From: Methylomonas rhizoryzae
GTDB taxonomy: Bacteria > Pseudomonadota > Gammaproteobacteria > Methylococcales > Methylomonadaceae
Direction of reading: 5' to 3'
DNA: 64,000 nt
Assembly: GCF_008632455.1 (NCBI RefSeq)
Contig: NZ_CP043929.1
Location: 372,001 to 436,000, forward strand
A program made the position numbers and the translations under genes. Within the stretch, counting starts at the first letter, position 1. Every line of letters starts with the position of its first letter. Positions 17,270 to 25,683 of the stretch are shown here, in pieces. The notes below the pieces were generated by a model. That model ran no database searches, was not told the DNA's origin, and was given only the letters and a program-made list of their open reading frames with translations.

Positions 17270-17932
17270 ATGAATCCGCTACCGATGAGAAAAAACCATA
17301 AGATTTCCCAAGCTGCGTTGGATGCGTTTTTGCACGTTTGCCACATTCGCAGTTATCCGGCGAAGTTGACCATTGTGCGGCCGGGGGACGTTGGGGACAA
17401 ACTGCTGTTCGTCGTGGACGGCTCCGTAAGTGTTAGCGTCGAGGACGACGACGGGCACGAACTGATTTTGGCGTATTTGAACAAACATGATTTCGTCGGC
17501 GAGATCGGGGTGTTTAAGAATGCCGAAATTCGTAGCGCGTACGTCAAAACCCGGACTAAATCTCAAATGGCCGAAATCGGTTACGACCGTTTTAAAATGC
17601 TGTTGAATAACGAGTTGCGGGAGCACGCTGTAGAAATTTTGACGGTTCTCGGCGAACAGTTGTCGACACGGTTATTGATTACCAGCCGTAAGTTCAGAGA
17701 CTTGGCATTCATGGACGTGGAGGGCCGCATTGCTCGTACTTTACTGGATCTGGCCAAAGAACCCGATGCGATTACTCATCCGGACGGCATGCAGTTGCAT
17801 ATTACCCGGCAGGAAATCGGCCGTATCGTAGGCTGTTCCAGAGAAATGGCGGGTAGGGTTTTGAAAGAGTTGGAAGACAAAGGCTTGATTACTGCGCACG
17901 GTAAAACCATTGTTGTTTTCGGGACTCGCTAA
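17270..17932 (+). CDS. crp: cAMP-receptor-like transcription factor (Crp/Vfr)
   Basis: A global regulator with an N-terminal cyclic-nucleotide-binding beta-roll and a C-terminal helix-turn-helix. The segment KLTIVRPGDVGDKLLFVVDG and the region FVGEIGVFKNAEIRSAYVKT form the cAMP pocket; the RSA motif corresponds to the cAMP phosphate-binding residues. The recognition helix lies in GRIVGCSREMAGRVLKEL and is nearly identical to Vfr, so DNA specificity should be Crp-like. Starts at 17249 (TTG), 17270 (ATG) and 17285 (ATG) are all possible; I prefer 17270, giving 220 aa. An adenylate cyclase is not in the window. Confidence 0.94.
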   Translation: MNPLPMRKNHKISQAALDAFLHVCHIRSYPAKLTIVRPGDVGDKLLFVVDGSVSVSVEDDDGHELILAYLNKHDFVGEIGVFKNAEIRSAYVKTRTKSQMAEIGYDRFKMLLNNELREHAVEILTVLGEQLSTRLLITSRKFRDLAFMDVEGRIARTLLDLAKEPDAITHPDGMQLHITRQEIGRIVGCSREMAGRVLKELEDKGLITAHGKTIVVFGTR

Positions 17933-18203
17933 ACTGTTCGGGAGTCGCTTTCTAGTATCCCGGTTGCCCGCTTTCCCAGGCGTATTTTCAGGTTAACAGC
18001 GCTCCGATGCTCTCTGTCTTACCTCTGGGAAGCGCCCGGATTTCGCTTTCCTGATACCAGACGGGCTGTTTCGTTGACGGAAATCGCCGGTTTTCATTTT
18101 TGCGCGAATCGGTTTAATCGGATTGGCGTTACCGCATAAATCAAGCGCCAAGAGTCGGATATATCGCCTCGCCGGTCAGAGCTATCTTTAAGACACTATC
18201 CAA

Positions 18204-19373
18204 ATGAATAAACCGCAAATTCCGGGGACGGTTTGGGCTTTAGGTTTTGTAAGTTTGCTGATGGATGTTTCGTCGGAAATGATTCACAGCCTGCTGCCCA
18301 TCTTTATGCTCGGTAGTTTAGGCGCCGGCGCTACGTTGATAGGGCTGGTGGAGGGAGTTGCCGAGGCTACGGCGTTGATCGTCAAAATATTTTCCGGTGC
18401 ACTCAGCGATTATTTGGGCAAGCGCAAGCTGTTGGCAATCGTCGGATACGGTTTGGGAGCCGCCAGTAAACCTTTGTTTGCACTGGCGCTCAGTAGCCAA
18501 ACGGTGTTTGTCGCACGGGTGGTCGATCGCCTTGGCAAGGGCATTCGAGGGGCGCCGCGTGATGCTTTAATTGCTGACGTTTCCCCAATCGAAATTCGGG
18601 GGGCTGCATTCGGGTTAAGGCAGGCTTTGGATACCATTGGTGCGTTTCTGGGGCCGCTGTTGGCAGTCGGTTTGATGCTGGTATGGGAAAACGATATTCG
18701 TGCGGTGTTTTGGGTTGCCGTTGTACCCGGTGTGTTGTCGGTGTTGTTGTTGTCCGTCGGCGTGAAAGAGCCTGCGATTACGCGAGGCGGGTGCAGGACT
18801 AACCCCATTGGCCGGGAGTATTTGGCTAGGTTGAGCGGCGCTTATTGGCGAGTGGTCGCCGTCGGCGTGATTTTCAGTCTTGCCCGGTTCAGCGAGGCGT
18901 TTTTAGTCCTGCGCGCACTGCAATGCGGGGTGTCGCCAGCCTATTCGCCGCTAATTATGGTTGCCATGAATCTCGTTTATGCGGCGAGCGCTTATCCTTT
19001 CGGCAAGCTTTCCGATAGGCGTAGCGCAACGTATTTGCTCGTCGGCGGCCTTTGGGTATTGATAAGCGCCGATCTGATCTTGGCAATTGCCGATAGCTGG
19101 CAAGCTCTAGTCGTCGGCATTGGCTTATGGGGTGTGCATATGGCTATGACCCAGGGATTGTTGGCCAAATTGGTCGCCGATACTGCGCCCGACTATTTAC
19201 GCGGCACAGCCTACGGTATGTTTAATTTATGCGGCGGGGTTGCGATGTTGCTTGCCAGTGTTCTGGCGGGTGTACTGTGGGATACATTAGGCGCCGGTGC
19301 AACGTTCCTGGCGGGGGCGATGTTTTGCGGTTTGGCATTGCTGCTGATCCGGGTAAGTCGCGTGAGCGCTTGA
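18204..19373 (+). CDS. Major facilitator superfamily transporter
   Basis: A 389-aa inner-membrane protein with about twelve hydrophobic helices. The MFS loop signature appears as GALSDYLGKRKLL after helix 2, with DRLGKGIRGAPRDALIAD after helix 4, and again as GKLSDRRSATYLL in the second half. The RGAPRD motif is typical of a bacterial MFS group often annotated as drug or metabolite efflux. The substrate cannot be inferred. It is separated by 271 bases from crp and by 133 bases from the cytochrome c4 gene, so it is probably monocistronic. Confidence 0.88.
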   Translation: MNKPQIPGTVWALGFVSLLMDVSSEMIHSLLPIFMLGSLGAGATLIGLVEGVAEATALIVKIFSGALSDYLGKRKLLAIVGYGLGAASKPLFALALSSQTVFVARVVDRLGKGIRGAPRDALIADVSPIEIRGAAFGLRQALDTIGAFLGPLLAVGLMLVWENDIRAVFWVAVVPGVLSVLLLSVGVKEPAITRGGCRTNPIGREYLARLSGAYWRVVAVGVIFSLARFSEAFLVLRALQCGVSPAYSPLIMVAMNLVYAASAYPFGKLSDRRSATYLLVGGLWVLISADLILAIADSWQALVVGIGLWGVHMAMTQGLLAKLVADTAPDYLRGTAYGMFNLCGGVAMLLASVLAGVLWDTLGAGATFLAGAMFCGLALLLIRVSRVSA

Positions 19374-19506
19374 CCGGTTGGACCCGGAAGCTGCGGTCTC
19401 GCCTCCAAATAGCAAATCGGTTAGAATTCGCGAGGATTTTACGCAACCGGCCGCAATTAGCCGCAAGCGTTAATCCCAATTACTATCCGAAAACAGGGGC
19501 TAAATA

Positions 19507-20181
19507 ATGATAAAAACACTGCTGACCGTTTCTATTTCTCTGGCACTTGCCGCGAGTAGCGGTTTTGCAGCTGCGCAAAGTAAAGCGGGCAAGGAAAAAG
19601 CCGCTACTTGCGCCGGTTGTCATGGCGAAGACGGTAATAGTCCGATGCCGTCGTTTCCAAAATTGGCAGGGCAGCATCAAGGCTATTTGCTGAAACAATT
19701 GCAAGCGTTCAAAAGCGGCACCCGCTTGTCGCCCATGATGGCACCGTTAGCGACCGGTTTAGACGATAAAAGCATGGCGGAAATCGCTAGCTATTATAGC
19801 GAGCAGAAAATAGCCGCAAATTCGGCGCCGGTTCTGCCGATGGAAGATGACGACGATTCGAAGCCGGCAAAAACCGAAGCACAAAAGCAGGCAGAATTGG
19901 AAGATTTAATTACTCAAGGCAAAGATCTTTATCGAAACGGAAATATAGCCAGAGAAGTATCCGCGTGCGTCGCTTGTCACGGGCCGTATGCGGAAGGTAA
20001 TAAACCGGCTTCTTTTCCGGCCTTGCATTCGCAACATGCGGAGTATTTGATCAAAACCCTTACCGACTTCAAAACCGGCGCCCGCAGCAACAATCGGGAA
20101 AATATGATGCATATGATTGCAACCAAGATGACCAATGAAGACATTAAAGCGGTTGCATACTACATTTCCACCATCAAATAA
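19507..20181 (+). CDS. Cytochrome c4, di-heme periplasmic electron carrier
   Basis: A 224-aa protein with a Sec signal peptide (cleavage probably after GFAAA near residue 23) and two class I cytochrome c domains. Heme sites are C35-A-G-C38-H39 and C154-V-A-C157-H158. Candidate axial methionines are in SPMMAPLA and in the NMMHMI/TKM region. The linker is unusually acidic (EDDDDSKPAKTE). Cytochromes c4 donate electrons to terminal oxidases. The neighbouring dsbA is also envelope-related, but each gene has its own gap. Confidence 0.94.
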   Translation: MIKTLLTVSISLALAASSGFAAAQSKAGKEKAATCAGCHGEDGNSPMPSFPKLAGQHQGYLLKQLQAFKSGTRLSPMMAPLATGLDDKSMAEIASYYSEQKIAANSAPVLPMEDDDDSKPAKTEAQKQAELEDLITQGKDLYRNGNIAREVSACVACHGPYAEGNKPASFPALHSQHAEYLIKTLTDFKTGARSNNRENMMHMIATKMTNEDIKAVAYYISTIK

Positions 20182-20236
20182 CCCGGGTAGTGCAAGCTGG
20201 ACGCGCTGGAAACGGCCGGTTTGTCATCGATAGACG

Positions 20237-20261
20237 GGTGCCTGGCGAATGGCTAGGCACC
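20237..20261 (+). terminator. Possible hairpin after the cytochrome c4 gene
   Basis: A 7-bp stem, GGTGCCT paired with AGGCACC, has an 11-base loop and lies 55 bases past the cytochrome c4 stop. No T-tract follows, so terminator function is uncertain. Confidence 0.35.
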
Positions 20262-20351
20262 GCTTGCTACAACGTTTTGCTTGGTTAACAGGACGCCGGC
20301 TCTAATAGCCTTCGGGAATTATTAGATAGGCGTGCCAACAACGGAGAAAAA

Positions 20352-20957
20352 ATGCTTAGAAAAATTGCTGCAGTGGGTTTGTTGTGTTGTTCGGTTTTAG
20401 CGCACGGCGAATTGAATTACGAATCGGTTTCACCGCCTCAACCGGTCCAAAAACCCGATAAAGTGGAAGTGATCGAATTTTTTTGGTACGGCTGCCCGCA
20501 TTGTTACAGTCTGGAACCGGAAATGAATAAATGGCTGGCCAAAAAGCCGGAGAACGTTAACTTTATCCGGCAGCCTGCGGTATTCAGCGATCTGTGGGCA
20601 AAACACGCGAAAGCTTTTTTTACCGCCGAGGCCCTAGGGATAGTGGAGAAAGTGCATGCGGACTTGTTCGATGCCATCCAGAATAAAAAGCAAAAACTGG
20701 CTACGGAAGACGAATTGGCCAAATTTTTCGTGACGCATGGGGTCAAGGACGAGGATTTTCGTGCCGCCTATCACTCTTTTTTGGTCGATGCAAAAATGCG
20801 GCAGGCGGAAACCATGGCGGCCCGCTATGGGATAACCGGGGTGCCCGCGCTGATCGTAAACGGCAAGTACCGCGTGACCGCGACTACCGCCAAGTCACAG
20901 GAAAACATGTTGAGTGTGACCGATCAATTGATTCAACAGGAATCTCAAGCCAAATAA
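20352..20957 (+). CDS. dsbA: Periplasmic thiol:disulfide interchange protein DsbA
   Basis: Introduces disulfide bonds into exported proteins. It is 201 aa with a signal peptide (about residues 1-19, ending near VLAHG). The thioredoxin fold carries the active site C48-P-H-C51 in FFWYGCPHCYSLEP and the cis-proline loop in GITGVPALIVNGKY. The inserted helical domain is of the usual size. The arrangement cytochrome c4 then dsbA is common in Pseudomonas-like genomes. The reoxidising partner dsbB is not in the window. Confidence 0.95.
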   Translation: MLRKIAAVGLLCCSVLAHGELNYESVSPPQPVQKPDKVEVIEFFWYGCPHCYSLEPEMNKWLAKKPENVNFIRQPAVFSDLWAKHAKAFFTAEALGIVEKVHADLFDAIQNKKQKLATEDELAKFFVTHGVKDEDFRAAYHSFLVDAKMRQAETMAARYGITGVPALIVNGKYRVTATTAKSQENMLSVTDQLIQQESQAK

Positions 20958-21047
20958 CGGATATCATCAAACTAATTTTAACCGAACAAGCTAAGCGTTT
21001 ATTCAGCTTGCGGTTTACGTGTTTTACCGAACGAGGTGTCAGAGAGT

Positions 21048-22562
21048 ATGGGTTTGTTCGGCAATAAACACGATGGTGACGATAAGTGGAAGACTAAGTA
21101 TTTCGACTTGCTGATCGAGCAAGAAAGCTTTGAAAAAGAACAGCAAGGTCTGCGCGATTTGTTCTGCAAAACGCTCGTACGTTTCGCGTTGGCGGTTAAA
21201 GGCTTCGATCCCGGTCTGGATCCGCATTTAGAGCGCTTGCGTAAGTCGCTTAAAGCCGGGATAGCCAATCCCCTGTTGCGGCAGGAATTGGAAGCATTTA
21301 GCAAGGCCTTGTATTCGCTAAAGGATTTGCAGCAGACTTCTCATCTGGATGCCAGCCTGCTGTTTGAGTACTTGATACAAACCCATGTCGAACTGGAATC
21401 GGCATTGCAGCGGATTCAAGCGAATTACCAAAATCGAGAAATTCCTAATCAGCAGCGGTTATTTCTGGCTTTGGCGGACCTGCTTAAGAACGTCAACGCA
21501 AGTGAGGCACTGCAAAATGTTATGGCCGACAATCGGACGGTCGGCGAACAGCTGTTAAATTTGCTCGATAACGTGCAGCTGCCGCCGGCCTTCGCGCAGG
21601 ATGCGGCAAATCTCAGAGTCCGGCTTAACCAACTACAGCCGCTAGCCCCGATATTCGACGACGGCGTGCGTTTGCTGCTTTCCGTCAAGAAACACATTGA
21701 TGTCGAGCAGCAGGAAATGGCAACTTTTTTGACGCGCTTGACCGATGAATTGACGGATTTGGGCATCAAGACGGCCGGCATGGGGGTTGCCGCGGAAGAC
21801 TCCTTCATCAAGCACAGCGATTTCAATCGCACCGTGGAGGCGCAAATCGTTGAGTTGCAACAAAACTCCGCGTCGGCTACTCAGCTGGAGCCGTTAAAGC
21901 AGTTGATCGAGCTGCGGGTCCACACGCTCAACCAGCAGTTGCAGCAATCTCGGGCTCAGGAAGAGGCGGAAAGAACTAACGCGCAACAGCAGTTGAATGC
22001 CTTGGTGCAAAAATTACAGGCCTTGGAAGAGGAAACCTCTGAACTGAGATCGCATTTAGATGTGGCGCAATACAAGGCTACACGGGATCCTTTGACCGAA
22101 TTGTCCAATCGATTGGCGTTGGACGAACGCTTGGCTAGCGAATTGGCCCGGTGCAAACGTTACGGTGGTGCATTGTCGGTTGCGGTGTTCGATATCGATT
22201 ATTTCAAAAACATCAACGACACATACGGGCATAAGTCCGGCGATAAGGTGCTGATAATCATAGCCAAGCTGTTGAGTCAGCATTCGCGAGAGACTGATTT
22301 CCTGGCCCGATTCGGCGGCGAAGAGTTTGTGATGTTGTTACCGGAAACAGGGGCGGAAGCCGCGTTCGGCGTTGTGGAGAAAATCCGGCAAGTTGTCGAA
22401 AACAGCGGTTTCAATGCCGGCGGCAACCGACTCTCGATCACGCTGTCGTGCGGTTTGACGGAATATGTAGCCGGAGACGACAACGAATCTATCTTCTCCC
22501 GGGCGGATGCCGCGTTGTACCAAGCCAAACAACAAGGCCGCAATTGCTGCGTGCCGGCTTGA
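21048..22562 (+). CDS. Diguanylate cyclase (GGDEF) with N-terminal helical region
   Basis: A 504-aa protein. Residues 1 to about 340 are charged, largely helical, with a coiled-coil stretch (QQSRAQEEAERTNAQQQ) and no transmembrane segment, so the protein is probably cytoplasmic. The C-terminal GGDEF domain has DPLTELSNRLALDERL, DIDYFKNINDTYGH and the active site GGEEF at 423-427. An RxxD I-site (RETD) lies five residues before it, which predicts product inhibition by c-di-GMP. The input region is not one I recognise. It sits between dsbA and secA with no evident functional link. The GTG at 21036 is an alternative start. Confidence 0.9.
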   Translation: MGLFGNKHDGDDKWKTKYFDLLIEQESFEKEQQGLRDLFCKTLVRFALAVKGFDPGLDPHLERLRKSLKAGIANPLLRQELEAFSKALYSLKDLQQTSHLDASLLFEYLIQTHVELESALQRIQANYQNREIPNQQRLFLALADLLKNVNASEALQNVMADNRTVGEQLLNLLDNVQLPPAFAQDAANLRVRLNQLQPLAPIFDDGVRLLLSVKKHIDVEQQEMATFLTRLTDELTDLGIKTAGMGVAAEDSFIKHSDFNRTVEAQIVELQQNSASATQLEPLKQLIELRVHTLNQQLQQSRAQEEAERTNAQQQLNALVQKLQALEEETSELRSHLDVAQYKATRDPLTELSNRLALDERLASELARCKRYGGALSVAVFDIDYFKNINDTYGHKSGDKVLIIIAKLLSQHSRETDFLARFGGEEFVMLLPETGAEAAFGVVEKIRQVVENSGFNAGGNRLSITLSCGLTEYVAGDDNESIFSRADAALYQAKQQGRNCCVPA

Positions 22563-22643
22563 TTGATCAGTAGAGCAAACCGCCGCATTAATTCCCCGAG
22601 AAAATTGCCAGGCATTTGTAAAAACTCAGATTCTGGCGGCAAA

Positions 22644-22663
22644 AACCGTATACGGTTTATAAT
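22644..22663 (+). promoter_or_regulatory. Palindrome abutting a -10-like element upstream of secA
   Basis: A 14-bp perfect palindrome, AACCGTATACGGTT (22644-22657), directly abuts TATAAT (22658-22663), 37 bases before the secA start. It could be an operator next to a promoter. No good -35 box is seen, so this is tentative. Confidence 0.3.
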
Positions 22664-22699
22664 CGTTTGCTTTGAATTCAATATCACACTGGAAGTATC

Positions 22700-25444
22700 A
22701 TGCTGGGTAAGCTGGTTAAATGGGTTATCGGTAGCCGGAACGATAGGCTGATTAAGAAAAAGCGCAAGCTGGTCAAGAAAGTCAATGCATTGGCGGCCGA
22801 GTATGAAAAGCTCCCCGACGTTGCGCTCAAAGCCAAGACTCAAGAGTTTCGCGACCGCTTAGCCGCCGGCGAAAAGCTCGATAACTTAATTCCGGAAGCT
22901 TTTGCGTTAGTCCGGGAAGCCTCCACCCGGGTATTCGGCTTGAGGCATTTCGACGTGCAGTTGATCGGCGGCATGGTGCTGCACGCCGGAAAAATCGCCG
23001 AGATGAAAACCGGCGAGGGTAAAACCCTGATGGCTACCTTGGCGGCTTATCTGAATGCCTTGCCGGGCAAGGGCGTACACGTAGTTACCGTGAACGATTA
23101 TCTGGCTCGCCGCGACGCCGAAACCATGGGGCGGTTGTACGGTTTTTTGGGGCTGACGACCGGCGTGATCGTGAGCGATCTGAATCACGAGCAACGTAAA
23201 GCCTCATATGCCGCCGACATCACCTACGGCACCAACAACGAATTCGGCTTCGACTATTTGCGCGATAACATGGCGTTTAGTCTGGAGCAAAAAGTACAGC
23301 GCGACTTGCACTTTGCCATTGTCGACGAAGTCGATTCCATTTTGATCGACGAGGCGCGAACTCCGTTGATTATCTCCGGGCAGGCGGAAGGCAGTACCGA
23401 CATTTACTTGGCCACCGACCGCTTGGTTCCGTATCTAAGCCGGCAGGAAAAAGCCGACGATCCGGAAATGCAGGACAAAATGCCGGGAGATTACTTCATC
23501 GACGAAAAATCCCGTCAAGTCCACTTGACTGAATCGGGCTACGAAAAAGTCGAGCACATGCTGGCTGAAGCCGGCTTGATAGCGGAAGGTTCGACCTTAT
23601 ACGATCCGGCCAATATCCGCTTGATGCATTACGTCAATGCGTCGTTACGCGCGCGCTGCTTGTTTCAAAAAGACGTCGATTATGTGGTCCGCAATGACCA
23701 AATCATTATCGTTGACGAATTCACCGGCCGCATGATGAGCGGACGGCGTTGGTCCGAAGGCCTGCATCAGGCCATAGAAGCCAAGGAAGGGGTGACCATT
23801 CAGAAAGAAAATCAAACCCTGGCCTCGATTACTTTTCAAAACTATTTTCGCTTGTATGAAAAATTGTCCGGCATGACCGGAACCGCCGATACGGAAGCGT
23901 TCGAGCTGAATAAGATTTACGGTCTGGAGGTTGTGGTCATTCCCACTCATAGACCGATGATCCGCAAGGATATGGGCGATCTGGTTTATCTATCGGCACG
24001 GGAAAAATACGATGCAGTGATTACCGACATCAAAGATTGTTATCAGCGCGGTCAGCCGGTGTTAGTGGGCACTACGTCCATCGAAAAATCCGAGTTGATT
24101 TCGACGTTGTTAAAAAGCCACGGCATCGTCCATGAAGTTTTGAACGCCAAGCAACACGAGCGCGAGGCACACATCATCGCTAACGCCGGGATGCCGGGGG
24201 CGGTAACTATCGCAACCAACATGGCCGGCCGGGGTACCGACATCGTACTGGGCGGTAATTTGGCTGCCGAGCTCGACAGTTTGGGCGAACAGGCTTCCGA
24301 AGCGGATAAAGAGCGGGTGCGCGGTGCTTGGCTGGATAGGCATCAAGCCGTGCTGGCCGCCGGCGGTTTGCATGTCATCGGTTCCGAGCGCCACGAATCG
24401 CGACGTATCGATAATCAGCTGCGCGGTAGGTCCGGCCGGCAAGGCGATCCGGGATCTTCGCGTTTTTATTTGTCGTTGGAAGACGATTTGATGCGGATTT
24501 TCGCGTCGGACCGCGTGGTCGGTTTGATGCAAAAATTGGGCATGCAAGAGGGGGAGGCGATCGAGCATCCTTGGGTAACCCGCTCTATCGAAAGCGCTCA
24601 GCGCAAGGTGGAGAATCGCAACTTCGATATCCGGAAAGAAATTCTGGCTTACGACGACGTCGCCAACGATCAGCGGAAAGTGGTGTATGCCCAGCGTAAC
24701 GAGCTGATGGCGGCCGACGATATCAGCGATATTATTTGCGCCATTCGCGCGGATGTTATCAATGACATCGTCAGCCAATTCATTCCGCCGAAGACCATGG
24801 AAGAGCAATGGAATATTCAGGGTTTGGAACACTGTTTAAAACAAGACTTGAATCTGTCCTTGCCGTTGGTCGAAATGATGGCCGCCGACAAATCGCTGAA
24901 TGAAGCTAAGTTGCGTAAGCTTTTGGTGGAAAAATCCGAACAAGATAGTGAGGCTAAAGCCCGAGCAATAGGTGTGGATGTGGTCAGGCATCTGGAGAAA
25001 AGCGTGATGTTGCAAGTGCTCGACCATGGTTGGAAAGAGCATCTCGCCGCTATGGATCAATTGCGGCAAGGCATTCATTTACGCGGCTACGGCCAGAAAG
25101 ATCCTAAGCAGGAATATAAGCGGGAAGCCTTCCAAATGTTCAACAGCTTGTTGGACCATATCAAACAAGAGGCAGTCACTATCCTAGCCAAAATTCAGGT
25201 GACGCGCGAGGAAGACGTGCAAGCGATGGACGAGCAGTTGCAAGCGCCGGTGGACATGCATTTCGAGCACGCCGAGGCCCATTCGGCGTTCGAACTCGAA
25301 CAACCGGCCGAGCAAGACTCGGGGGCGGCCGCAACTGCCGAGTCGCAAACTTATGTACGGCGCGACCCCAAAGTAGGTAGGAACGATCTTTGTCCTTGCG
25401 GCTCGGGCATGAAATATAAACATTGTCATGGTAAATTGAACTAA
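22700..25444 (+). CDS. secA: Preprotein translocase ATPase SecA
   Basis: The motor that pushes unfolded preproteins through SecYEG. It is 914 aa, close to E. coli (901). Walker A is MKTGEGKT and the DEAD-type box lies in VDEVDSILIDEAR. The preprotein cross-linking and helical-wing regions follow, then GRGTDIVLGGN and the IRA1 region. The C-terminal zinc finger CPCGSGMKYKHCH, which binds SecB, is intact. No secM-like arrest peptide precedes it; the 137-base upstream gap carries a palindrome and a -10-like element. Confidence 0.98.
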   Translation: MLGKLVKWVIGSRNDRLIKKKRKLVKKVNALAAEYEKLPDVALKAKTQEFRDRLAAGEKLDNLIPEAFALVREASTRVFGLRHFDVQLIGGMVLHAGKIAEMKTGEGKTLMATLAAYLNALPGKGVHVVTVNDYLARRDAETMGRLYGFLGLTTGVIVSDLNHEQRKASYAADITYGTNNEFGFDYLRDNMAFSLEQKVQRDLHFAIVDEVDSILIDEARTPLIISGQAEGSTDIYLATDRLVPYLSRQEKADDPEMQDKMPGDYFIDEKSRQVHLTESGYEKVEHMLAEAGLIAEGSTLYDPANIRLMHYVNASLRARCLFQKDVDYVVRNDQIIIVDEFTGRMMSGRRWSEGLHQAIEAKEGVTIQKENQTLASITFQNYFRLYEKLSGMTGTADTEAFELNKIYGLEVVVIPTHRPMIRKDMGDLVYLSAREKYDAVITDIKDCYQRGQPVLVGTTSIEKSELISTLLKSHGIVHEVLNAKQHEREAHIIANAGMPGAVTIATNMAGRGTDIVLGGNLAAELDSLGEQASEADKERVRGAWLDRHQAVLAAGGLHVIGSERHESRRIDNQLRGRSGRQGDPGSSRFYLSLEDDLMRIFASDRVVGLMQKLGMQEGEAIEHPWVTRSIESAQRKVENRNFDIRKEILAYDDVANDQRKVVYAQRNELMAADDISDIICAIRADVINDIVSQFIPPKTMEEQWNIQGLEHCLKQDLNLSLPLVEMMAADKSLNEAKLRKLLVEKSEQDSEAKARAIGVDVVRHLEKSVMLQVLDHGWKEHLAAMDQLRQGIHLRGYGQKDPKQEYKREAFQMFNSLLDHIKQEAVTILAKIQVTREEDVQAMDEQLQAPVDMHFEHAEAHSAFELEQPAEQDSGAAATAESQTYVRRDPKVGRNDLCPCGSGMKYKHCHGKLN

Positions 25445-25683
25445 AGTCGGCAAACCCGCTGTTTCTCCGGTATTCAATCGTTGTCGTAGCGGACTTGACC
25501 GGTCAGCGAGCCAAGTAACTTGAGTTAGAGGTTTATTGATGCAGGCAAGGAAATGCTGAAGGTACTTGCAGATATTGCCGTAAGCAAAGCTTGTGATTCG
25601 ATGACTATGTCGGTGCAGCCGATAGGGCTTGCAGCGGTTGATGGATAAATTCGGTCTTTCTAAATTTCTCAAGGGGTTAGATC

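Noticed and set aside
24110..24832. 240-codon frame antisense to secA
   Set aside because: No initiation signal, no recognisable protein features, and secA motifs are intact across it.
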